Positions 1 to 5,759 of a stretch of DNA of 7,030 bases are shown here, one piece after another (positions within the stretch are counted from its first letter, which is position 1; the number at the start of each line of letters is the position of its first letter). Source of the DNA: Natronomonas sp. Lineage in GTDB: Archaea; Halobacteriota; Halobacteria; Halobacteriales; Haloarculaceae. The notes beneath the pieces were generated by a model. That model saw only the letters and a program-made list of their open reading frames with translations. It was not told the DNA's origin and ran no database searches. Position numbers and translations under genes: made by a program. The stretch lies in the NCBI GenBank assembly GCA_007121575.1, contig SKKJ01000045.1, forward strand, positions 1-7,030, given 5' to 3'.

Positions 1-215
1 GCATCACCACCGGCCGTGCGAAACTCCTCGCTCAGATCTTCTAAGGCGTCACTTGCACGGTCTTCATACTGCAACCGAGCCTGATCAGCCGGCGTTTGTT
101 CAGGGAGAACGTGATACCCGAGTACCGTCACGTCTACCGTTCCAAGGAGCGTCATTAAGCCGGGAGAAACCGCACCTCCCTCCAAAATTTCGACGGGTAC
201 GAGAACGCGAGTCAT
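1..215 (-). CDS. UspA-like universal stress protein, partial (5' part only)
   Basis: The 5' portion of a gene cut by the left edge; 71 codons are visible, starting with ATG at 215. The protein begins MTRVLVPVEILEGG and continues with a VTVLGYHVLPEQTP segment and an acidic helix (QYEDRASDALEDLSEEF). This is the beta1-alpha1-beta2 layout of the UspA fold: a hydrophobic first strand, a short loop, a second strand, then a long helix. Haloarchaea often place such a domain beside an amino-acid transporter or fuse it to the transporter's C terminus, where it may sense nucleotide or stress state; that role is inferred. The start ATG shares its A with the TAA stop of the upstream permease (TAATG), so translation is probably coupled. 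A purine run (AAGGGGG) about 10 bases upstream may help re-initiation. The ATP-binding G-2x-G-9x-G motif lies near the C terminus of the family and is not in the window, so nucleotide binding cannot be judged. Confidence 0.8.
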   Translation of the reverse strand, partial: MTRVLVPVEILEGGAVSPGLMTLLGTVDVTVLGYHVLPEQTPADQARLQYEDRASDALEDLSEEFRTAGGD

Positions 216-1639
216 TATAGTGCCCCCTTGAGTGTTACGTCCCGAGCGTAAAAGAAGTACCACCCTGCAGTTACGCCGATGACGAGCATGCCCACGGCGA
301 TCGATCGTGGGTCCATAAACGCGATGAGACCGAAGCTCGCGAGCGCGCCGATCGTAGGGATAATCGGCCCTCCCGGGACCCGAAAGTCGGGATCATACCA
401 CTCGGGGGCGTCCCGTCTGATCGCGACTAACGCGACGCAGATTAACCCGTACATGACGAGGTGAAGAAAGGACGCGACCTCGGCGAGTAGCTGGACTTGT
501 CTCGTCGCGGCCAAGACGATCACCGGACCACCAGCCATCCCGAGGGCGACGTGTGGCGTTCCGTATTTCAGATTGATACTGCTGGCTTTTCTCGGCAACA
601 GTGCATCCTTTGAGACGCCGTAAATCGCCCGTGACGTACTGAGAATGGACGCGTTCGCTGACGACATCGTCGCGAGTAATCCGCCGAGGATAATCACAAA
701 AGCGCCCCATATGCCGAATAGCTCTCGCCCGACTTCGACCATCGCGGTTTCACCCGCTTGCGCTAGCGCCGCTTGATCGAACACGTTCGTCGCGACGAAG
801 ATGGTTAACACGTATAGAACGGTGACGATCAACACCGAGCCGATCATCGCGATCGGGAGATTACGACCGGGGCGTTTCATCTCGCCTGCGACGGTCGCCA
901 CTTGCGCAAACCCGAGATAAGATGTAAACACTAACGCTGCAACCGACATAATCGGAACGAGTTCCCAGACATCGGCTGCTTCCCCCGGTGGGGTACCCGC
1001 ATCGACGAGCCCGACAGCGTCGAGTAAACCGAACGTCAAGAACACGACAAGCATCGAAAGCAACAGCGCGACGATCCCGTTTTGCAGCTTTGCCGCGTTT
1101 TCGGTTCCGGTCGCGTTCAGCACGGTGAATGCGACACCGAACAGGACAGCGAGAACGGAAACAAGCCCTCCAGGACTCACGCTAAGCACTATTCCGAGTT
1201 CCGCAAGCCCATCGAGCGCGTAATATCCCAATCCAACGAGGTAAAACGCGGTCGCGAAGACTAATCCGAGCCACAAAGATAGCCCGACAATCGTGCCAGC
1301 CAGTGTGCCGAGCGCGCGCGAGATGAAATAATATCCACCACCGCTTTTCGGCATCGAGGTCGCTAGCTCGGACGTTGGAAGCGCAACGAGTAGTGCGATA
1401 ATCCCCCCGATCGCAAACGAAGCCGTTGCGGCAGTTCCGACTCGCGCCCCCGCTAGCCCCGGAAAGACGAAAATTCCGGCACCGATCATCGTCCCGATAC
1501 CGATCGCGAGGCCTCCGGCCAAGCCAAGTGTCCGTTCGAGTTCGGAGTCGTCCGTTATCGTCGCTTCATCCGTCTCGACGACGGTTTCAGCGACCGGTGC
1601 CTCACCTTCAATGTTGGTCCCCGCCGGCCCATCACTCAT
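215..1639 (-). CDS. APC-superfamily amino acid permease
   Basis: A 474-residue integral membrane transporter, probably importing or exchanging amino acids or related amines; the substrate cannot be read from sequence. An acidic, Thr-rich cytoplasmic tail of about 37 residues precedes TM1. TM1 carries the APC glycine motif GIGTMIGAGIF (residues 47-57), the unwound segment that binds the substrate backbone in this fold. Further family marks are PKSGGGYYFISRALG (97-111), the YLGFAQVATVAGEMKRPGRNLP segment (241-262; compare the usual GFE...E-x-KNP-x-R-x-IP) and SANASILSTSRAIYGVSKD (327-345). I count about 12 hydrophobic segments, normal for the family. The protein ends soon after the last membrane helix and lacks the C-terminal Usp domain of many haloarchaeal relatives; that function is the separate next gene, which overlaps by one base. 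The ATG start is supported by a TATA-like box 28-34 bases upstream, which predicts an almost leaderless mRNA. Family call is firm; substrate unknown. Confidence 0.93.
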   Translation of the reverse strand: MSDGPAGTNIEGEAPVAETVVETDEATITDDSELERTLGLAGGLAIGIGTMIGAGIFVFPGLAGARVGTAATASFAIGGIIALLVALPTSELATSMPKSGGGYYFISRALGTLAGTIVGLSLWLGLVFATAFYLVGLGYYALDGLAELGIVLSVSPGGLVSVLAVLFGVAFTVLNATGTENAAKLQNGIVALLLSMLVVFLTFGLLDAVGLVDAGTPPGEAADVWELVPIMSVAALVFTSYLGFAQVATVAGEMKRPGRNLPIAMIGSVLIVTVLYVLTIFVATNVFDQAALAQAGETAMVEVGRELFGIWGAFVIILGGLLATMSSANASILSTSRAIYGVSKDALLPRKASSINLKYGTPHVALGMAGGPVIVLAATRQVQLLAEVASFLHLVMYGLICVALVAIRRDAPEWYDPDFRVPGGPIIPTIGALASFGLIAFMDPRSIAVGMLVIGVTAGWYFFYARDVTLKGAL

Positions 1640-1666
1640 ACACGTGCTTGTGATGATAGTGGACAG

Positions 1667-1673
1667 TTAATAA
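1667..1673 (-). promoter_or_regulatory. TATA-like box of the permease-usp operon
   Basis: TTATTAA on the minus strand lies 28-34 bases upstream of the permease ATG at 1639. With the usual 22-27 base distance from TATA box to transcription start, the mRNA would begin within a few bases of the ATG, the common leaderless arrangement in haloarchaea. Position and composition are seen; activity is inferred. Confidence 0.5.
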
Positions 1674-1728
1674 GATGGGGTAATTTTCAGACGTATGGAT
1701 TGAACAAAACAAGGGAAGCTAGAAAGAG

Positions 1729-1735
1729 TATATTT
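1729..1735 (+). promoter_or_regulatory. TATA box of the DUF2062 gene; it decides the start codon
   Basis: TATATTT, preceded by a purine-rich AGAAAGAG that could serve as a BRE, lies 29-35 bases before the ATG at 1764. The open frame extends upstream to a TTG at 1734, but that TTG sits inside this TATA box, so it cannot be on the transcript if the box is used. This supports the ATG at 1764 and a leaderless message. Confidence 0.6.
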
Positions 1736-1763
1736 GCTTTCTCACCCAATACGGATACTGAAG

Positions 1764-2267
1764 ATGATTCGAGATCGCGTCGGCCGGTATTTCGACCGAT
1801 GCCGCGATGAGCTACAAAAAACGTTGACCGAAGAGCACACATCTCGAGAGCTCGCTGGGAGCTTTGCGCTTGGAACGTTCATCACGATGCTCCCAACGTT
1901 GGGTGTCGGACTCATCGTGTTCGTGATACTCGCCTTCGTTTTCGATTGGGTCAGCAAGATCGCCCTCTTTGCGTCCGTCGTTATTTTCAACCCGGTCGTC
2001 AAGTGGGGCGTTTACGTGGCGAGCTTTACGCTGGGTGTGGTATTGCTTGGCCCGGTCGATGGTGTCGGAATCAGCGACATCTCGTTCAATGCCGCTCCCG
2101 AGATCGTGATACGACTACTGATCGGAAATCTCATCTTAGCAGTTGTCGCGACCGTTATCAGCTATATCGTCATTTATCGACTCACCGTCGTCTATGGCAC
2201 TTCCGAGGTCGGACAGATCATCGACAGTACGGTCGATGAGGTCGTTGACGAGGTTCTGGATGACTAA
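1764..2267 (+). CDS. DUF2062 family small membrane protein
   Basis: A protein of 167 residues from ATG 1764. It has a basic/amphipathic N terminus (MIRDRVGRYFDRCRDELQKTL), then about three to four hydrophobic stretches at residues 31-60, 64-95 and 112-139, and an acidic tail ending in VDEVVDEVLDD. The segment SFALGTFITMLPTLGVGL (33-50), rich in Gly and with a Pro in the first helix, and the FNPVVKWGVY segment (75-84) match the DUF2062 pattern (helix-breaking Gly/Pro followed by an NP motif). The biochemical role of DUF2062 proteins is not established. In bacteria the domain occurs alone or attached to glycosyltransferases, suggesting a membrane or envelope role, but nothing here confirms that. 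The gene stands alone, divergent from the permease and convergent with the mutS-like gene. The start was chosen from the TATA spacing; the upstream in-frame TTG at 1734 would add 10 residues and is unlikely. Confidence 0.82.
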   Translation: MIRDRVGRYFDRCRDELQKTLTEEHTSRELAGSFALGTFITMLPTLGVGLIVFVILAFVFDWVSKIALFASVVIFNPVVKWGVYVASFTLGVVLLGPVDGVGISDISFNAAPEIVIRLLIGNLILAVVATVISYIVIYRLTVVYGTSEVGQIIDSTVDEVVDEVLDD

Positions 2268-2386
2268 GCGTAGAGACTTCTGACGACAGGACGGGGATCG
2301 CCGCTGACAAGTTTACTCGTAAGAGAGATCACTCATACCGTTGGCTCGGTAACGGAAGGTAACATCGCTTGGAAAGCACGATATTG

Positions 2387-2398
2387 TGTTTTTAAACA
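2387..2398 (+). terminator. Possible T-rich terminator between convergent genes
   Basis: A T5 run on the plus strand (2389-2393) lies inside a short inverted repeat TGTTT-TT-AAACA. It is 120 bases after the DUF2062 stop and 18 bases beyond the end of the mutS-like gene, which converges from the other side. Archaeal transcription often ends at T runs in the non-template strand, so this could end the plus-strand message. The minus strand around it is also fairly T-rich (GTGTATGTTCTGTTT), so it may act in both directions. The signal is weak and unproven. Confidence 0.3.
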
Positions 2399-2415
2399 GA
2401 ACATACACACGCAAG

Positions 2416-4161
2416 TCAGGTTCTATCGAGACCGCTCCACTCGGCATCTGAAAGCGTCCGCTGGACGATCTCCGTATCCACCGCATCCGCAAGCATTCGA
2501 AAGCCCGCTTCTTCGCTCCGGTCGCTTGCGTTTGCCACCAACCGTGAAACGATAAATTCCGGTGTCGATCGACCGATTTCACCGAACCGAGGTTGATAAT
2601 CGACGTTGAGTTCGAGATCGTCAGTCAATCCCTTCGCAAAGATTCCATCGACTCTGGCATTGTCCGGCAGCGGTTCGAGATCACCAGCAAGGTGTGTGAC
2701 GAACACCCCCAGCGAACCTTCCTCGATCGTTAACCGAACCAGACCACCGAGGAGATCTGCCGCCCGCCCCGGTTCGGTGATCGCTTCGAACTCGTCAACG
2801 AGCATGAGCGTTCGGTTTCCAGAGACCAACGGCGGAACGACCGATTGAAGCGTCGACTCGAGCACACCTGCGTTAAAGCTCGCATGTCGACGGTGAAACA
2901 CCAGTCGATCGAGCACCGACATCTCAGCTTCGGCGGCCGGGACCGGAAGCCCCATATGTGCGAGTATTTCGATCGCGCATAACGTCTCCAAGAGCGTCGT
3001 TTTGCCACCGCTGTTCGCGCCGGTCAGAACGGTTACTTGTTCGTCACCGGGCGGGGCGATCGCGTGCTCGCCGACAGCGTACGTGATCGGCTGAACATCG
3101 TCCTTCGCATCGATCAACAGGTTTCGGGCGTCGACGACCGCGAGTGTTTCGCGATCGACATACGCTGGTCGGTGAAGATCATGCTCGATGGCGAAGCGCC
3201 CCAATGAGAGATCGCGAGCGACCAGAGCAACGGCGGTCTGCGCTCGCTCGATCTCGGTGTCGGCATCTTCGAGATCGTCTTCGAGTGCCGCTCGAACCGT
3301 CGAAGCGCGTTCATCGATCGCCTCACCGAGGTTCGATCGAAGCGATCGAAGCGTCTCCGTAATGAATTCGGTCGCATCGATAGCGTCTTCCGCCATGGCC
3401 GAACGGATTCGTTCCGTTCCCACGGTCGTCTCGGTTTGTACGTACTCCAGCAGTCCTGTACGAAACCCGGAAGTATCCGTGATTCCCTGCGATCGAAGCG
3501 TTTCGAGCACGTCTCCCGGATTTGCCGAGATTCGGTCGATGGCTTCATACGCGTCCCGAAGCTGGTCGAGTTCGCTGTCAGCACCGCTGGCAACGCTCGT
3601 CTCCGAGAGCGCACGAAGCGCGACTGCCGCATCGGCGAGCGTCTCGGTATCAAGTTCGGTAACGGGATCGAACACGGCTTCCGAAACGTCGATCTCAGAG
3701 AGTTCGAGCGCGGCTTCGACCGCGGCGAGTCGACCACCTTCAGCGTCGTCGTACGCATCGAACACAAAAAGAACCGATTCGCGGGTCTTTTCGCTCATAC
3801 GTTGCCAGCCCGTACGCCCCGCATCGACAGCATCCAGCCGTTGTTGCATGTCCTCACGATCGGTAAGGGGCGTCAGCGTCCGAATTCGGTCCGCGGCTAC
3901 GTCGCTGACGGCGTGCTCGGCCACCGCGTCGAGCATCTCTTTATATACCGCGCGAGTATCGCGCGTCGCCAGGAGTTTCATGCCCTCTGCGCTTTGTGCA
4001 TGCCGAAGGATTCGCGTCGCCCTACTCTGATCGACACCCGCATTAACGAGCGCACGCACGTCACCAGTCTCGATCGCGCTGACGGCCGCTTTCACTCCGA
4101 GCGTTTCTTCGAGCCTCGTCCGGGTCTTCGGCCCGACTCCCCAGTACGCCTCCAGTTCCAT
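2416..4161 (-). CDS. MutS-family ATPase with N-terminal helix-hairpin-helix (archaeal MutS5-type)
   Basis: From ATG 4161 it encodes 581 residues. Residues 1-60 form a helix-hairpin-helix-like region (YWGVGPKTRTRLEETLGV, then a second hairpin ALVNAGVDQSRATRIL), probably for non-specific DNA contact. A long, acidic, helical middle (about 95-330) resembles the MutS lever/clamp. The C-terminal third is a MutS ABC ATPase: Walker A TGANSGGKTT (380-389), a signature-like segment SFNAGVLESTLQSV (428-441), Walker B LMLVDEFEAITEPG (452-465) and the switch His in FVTHL (487-491). No N-terminal mismatch-sensing domain (Phe-x-Glu) and no Smr nuclease domain are visible, so this is neither a canonical mismatch sensor nor a full MutS2. 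It more likely binds branched or structured DNA. Start alternatives are ATG 4188 (590 residues) and GTG 4206 (596); I prefer 4161 because it begins directly at the conserved-looking HhH segment, with no TATA or ribosome-binding signal favouring the others. Probably co-transcribed with the glutaredoxin upstream. Confidence 0.85.
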   Translation of the reverse strand: MELEAYWGVGPKTRTRLEETLGVKAAVSAIETGDVRALVNAGVDQSRATRILRHAQSAEGMKLLATRDTRAVYKEMLDAVAEHAVSDVAADRIRTLTPLTDREDMQQRLDAVDAGRTGWQRMSEKTRESVLFVFDAYDDAEGGRLAAVEAALELSEIDVSEAVFDPVTELDTETLADAAVALRALSETSVASGADSELDQLRDAYEAIDRISANPGDVLETLRSQGITDTSGFRTGLLEYVQTETTVGTERIRSAMAEDAIDATEFITETLRSLRSNLGEAIDERASTVRAALEDDLEDADTEIERAQTAVALVARDLSLGRFAIEHDLHRPAYVDRETLAVVDARNLLIDAKDDVQPITYAVGEHAIAPPGDEQVTVLTGANSGGKTTLLETLCAIEILAHMGLPVPAAEAEMSVLDRLVFHRRHASFNAGVLESTLQSVVPPLVSGNRTLMLVDEFEAITEPGRAADLLGGLVRLTIEEGSLGVFVTHLAGDLEPLPDNARVDGIFAKGLTDDLELNVDYQPRFGEIGRSTPEFIVSRLVANASDRSEEAGFRMLADAVDTEIVQRTLSDAEWSGLDRT

Positions 4162-4242
4162 GATCGGTGTGTCGGTTACATCGAACATGAGACTACCGGA
4201 GGCCACGCAAACGACAGAAACGTCGTATGATCGCGTTTGTCT

Positions 4243-4623
4243 CTAGAACGGCGCTTCGAGGCCGTCATCCACGTCGTCAGCGTCGACGCCGAGTTGATCG
4301 GCGAGTTCACCGCGCTGGTGTAACTCTTCGAGGATATCGCTCCCACCGATGAACTCACCGTCGACGAACGTCTGCGGAATGGTTTCCCAACCGCTGTGTT
4401 CGCTGAGCGCGGCCCGGTACGCATCGAGCGCCGGAAGGACGTCCTCCGCGACGACATCGTCGCGATACTGTTGGAGGATGTCGAGCGCTTTCTGAGAGTA
4501 TCCACACTGAGGCATCAGTTTGTTGCCCTTCATGAAGAGGACGAGTTCGTTCTCCTCAAGCAGGGTGTCAACGCGCGCTTGAATCTCTTCGGGAGTCGCA
4601 TCGGCGGTCGGGTCAAACGTCAT
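4243..4623 (-). CDS. Monothiol glutaredoxin (CGFS-type, here CGYS)
   Basis: A 126-residue Grx4/Grx5-like monothiol glutaredoxin. The active site is FMKGNKLMPQCGYSQKALDIL with Cys40 in CGYS and the conserved Lys32 of the FMKG segment. The thioredoxin-fold cis-proline lies in WETIPQTF (Pro83), and the thiol-ligand-binding GGSD is at 93-96 (FVDGEFIGGSDIL). Members of this family bind a [2Fe-2S] cluster with a small thiol and pass it to targets; haloarchaea would use gamma-glutamylcysteine or another thiol rather than glutathione (inference). The usual family sequence is CGFS, so Tyr42 is a mild substitution. An acidic extension (ADDVDDGLEAPF) follows the fold. The start is ATG 4623; an in-frame TTG at 4650 would add nine residues that look unlike the family. 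It lies between the TssB-like gene (59 bases upstream) and the MutS-like gene, probably one transcript. Confidence 0.92.
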   Translation of the reverse strand: MTFDPTADATPEEIQARVDTLLEENELVLFMKGNKLMPQCGYSQKALDILQQYRDDVVAEDVLPALDAYRAALSEHSGWETIPQTFVDGEFIGGSDILEELHQRGELADQLGVDADDVDDGLEAPF

Positions 4624-4682
4624 ACGAGCGTCTTCGGGCCTGATCGGCAAAACAGTTGTGCAGGCCGGTTTCAGTCACTCGG

Positions 4683-5480
4683 TCACGTCCCGGATTCGAG
4701 CACCCCGCCTTCACGCTCCCATTCGGTGAGACTTCCTTCATAGAACGCGATATCGTCGTACCCAAGCGCCCGAAGGACGATGTACGTATGACTGATCCGA
4801 CGAGCGGTATTACAGTACAGAACGGTTCGGTGATCCGGTGTGATCCCGCGGTCAATCAACAGCGACCGCAAACCCGACTCAGGACGGATCCTTCGGGTAT
4901 CAGCGTCAACGAGTTCGCGCCAATCCAGACGGATCGAACCGGGAATATGTCCCTCCTCGTACTCCCACTGTTCGCGAGTGTCGACGATAATCGCCTCTGT
5001 GTCCTTTACGGCGGCCGCGATCGTCGCACGGTCGATGAGTGGACCGTCGGAACGAAACGTGGCCGGATACGTCGTTTCGGGCCTCGCTGGACGCTCAGTC
5101 GTCGTCTTTCCCGTTTGGTTCCACACTGAAAAATCGCCGTCGAGCAGATGGAGCTTCGATGGATCGTGTCCGTACAGTTCCGCGGTGACGAGAAATCGAG
5201 CCGCGAACACGCCGTGGGTGTCATCGTAGGCGATCAGCTCGTCTTCGGGCGCAATCCCGGCTTCGCCGAGAAGCTCACCGAAGACGTCAGCACCCGGTAG
5301 CATTCCGGCTTCCGCTGCACCGTGTTCGTCGGCTCGAAACGTGTCGAACGGGACATTAACCGCACCGGGAATATGACCGATTCCGTCGTACTCCCACTCG
5401 TCTCTGACATCGACGATGACGCAGTCCGGGTCATCGAGGCGGTGGTCGACCCATTCGGTATCGACGATTCGGTCGTTCAT
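4683..5480 (-). CDS. tssB: Tandem-rhodanese thiosulfate sulfurtransferase, TssB-like
   Basis: 265 residues with two rhodanese domains, the layout of thiosulfate/3-mercaptopyruvate sulfurtransferases. Domain 1 spans about 1-125: VIVDVRDEWEYDGIGHIPGAVNVP (21-44), then a degenerate active site YDDTHG (85-90), where Asp86 stands where the catalytic Cys would be. Domain 2 spans about 140-262: IIVDTREQWEYEEGHIPGSIRLDW (164-187) and the active loop CNTARR (223-228) with catalytic Cys223. An inactive first and active second domain is normal for this family. The enzyme would carry sulfur as a Cys persulfide from thiosulfate or a similar donor to cyanide, thiols or a biosynthetic acceptor; the true acceptor is unknown. 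The loop differs clearly from that of the neighbouring TssA-like enzyme (CRIGER), so substrates may differ. ATG 5480 is supported by a TTAAT box 24-28 bases upstream. It heads the group with glutaredoxin and the MutS-like gene. The symbol follows haloarchaeal naming from memory and is less certain than the function. Confidence 0.88.
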   Translation of the reverse strand: MNDRIVDTEWVDHRLDDPDCVIVDVRDEWEYDGIGHIPGAVNVPFDTFRADEHGAAEAGMLPGADVFGELLGEAGIAPEDELIAYDDTHGVFAARFLVTAELYGHDPSKLHLLDGDFSVWNQTGKTTTERPARPETTYPATFRSDGPLIDRATIAAAVKDTEAIIVDTREQWEYEEGHIPGSIRLDWRELVDADTRRIRPESGLRSLLIDRGITPDHRTVLYCNTARRISHTYIVLRALGYDDIAFYEGSLTEWEREGGVLESGT

Positions 5481-5500
5481 ACTAGTGGGTTCGGAGCGAT

Positions 5501-5543
5501 CGGATTAACCGCTCGCTTTGGGACTGTATTCAACGGTTATCCG
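5501..5543. repeat. Pair of CGG-(4-5)-CCG sites forming an inverted repeat over the tssB promoter
   Basis: CGGATTAACCG (5501-5511) and CGGTTATCCG (5534-5543) are reverse complements of each other apart from one extra T, separated by 22 bases. Each copy is itself a CGG/CCG dyad. The first copy covers the presumed TATA element of the TssB-like gene, and the second lies about 54-63 bases upstream of its start. Such a pair is what a dimeric repressor or activator site looks like, but no regulator is identified and chance is possible. Confidence 0.35.
5504..5508 (-). promoter_or_regulatory. Weak TATA-like element of the tssB operon
   Basis: TTAAT on the minus strand is 24-28 bases upstream of the ATG at 5480, the spacing seen at the other promoters here, and would give a leaderless transcript. 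The sequence is a poor TATA match, being flanked by G and C. It lies inside the first CGG-(5)-CCG site, so protein binding there could block or recruit the transcription machinery. Confidence 0.4.
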
Positions 5544-5592
5544 ACATAGACGGTGATTTTTGCCGGAATCCCGAATGGATTAAAACTCGTTT

Positions 5593-5623
5593 CAATTGCT
5601 GTTTGATTCGCAAACAGGAGTTG
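5593..5623. repeat. Imperfect 13-bp inverted repeat with 5-base spacer in the divergent tss region
   Basis: The arms CAATTGCTGTTTG (5593-5605) and CAAACAGGAGTTG (5611-5623) pair at 11 of 13 positions around the spacer ATTCG. The inner seven pairs (CTGTTTG/CAAACAG) are perfect. The element sits near the middle of the gap between the divergent TssB-like and TssA-like genes, about 113 and 137 bases from their starts, outside both core promoters. It could be an operator, a hairpin, or a terminator-like remnant; there is no T run directly after it on either strand. The dyad is seen directly; a function is not shown. Confidence 0.5.
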
Positions 5624-5728
5624 CGCCAACAGAATCGAAGAAAAGATAGCTCGATCGTTGTCAGCAGATCGCGGGCACAGTTGCCGTGAATGGGGAGGTG
5701 CGGCCGAACGTGCCGTCACGAATGGCTG

Positions 5729-5736
5729 TATATGTA
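5729..5736 (+). promoter_or_regulatory. TATA box of the TssA-like gene
   Basis: TATATGTA lies 24-31 bases before the ATG at 5760, so transcription should begin at or just before the start codon. It also argues against in-frame starts further upstream (the frame stays open from 5658), because these lie before the promoter. Confidence 0.65.
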
Positions 5737-5759
5737 TCACAGTCGTACGTGAGGACGTA

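Noticed and set aside
2338..2355. CCGTT/AACGG hairpin in the convergent gap
   Set aside because: Five-base stem with an eight-base loop and no T run directly after; likely chance.
3188..4030. Long plus-strand open frame of 280 codons opposite the MutS-like gene
   Set aside because: It is Ser/Arg-rich and lacks the acidic composition of the other proteins; it mirrors the codon bias of the sense gene, which has clear ATPase motifs. The same holds for the 264-codon frame at 3436-4230.
5587..5605. GTTTCAATTG stretch resembling the start of a haloarchaeal CRISPR repeat
   Set aside because: Only the first bases match, there is a single copy and no regular spacing.
5537..5740. Minus-strand open frame of 67 codons in the divergent tss gap
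   Set aside because: It overlaps the TssA promoter, has few acidic residues, no recognisable motif and no promoter of its own.
5658..5759. Upstream in-frame extension of the TssA-like protein
   Set aside because: The added 34 residues are Cys/Arg-rich and unlike the family, and the TATA box at 5729-5736 lies inside them.
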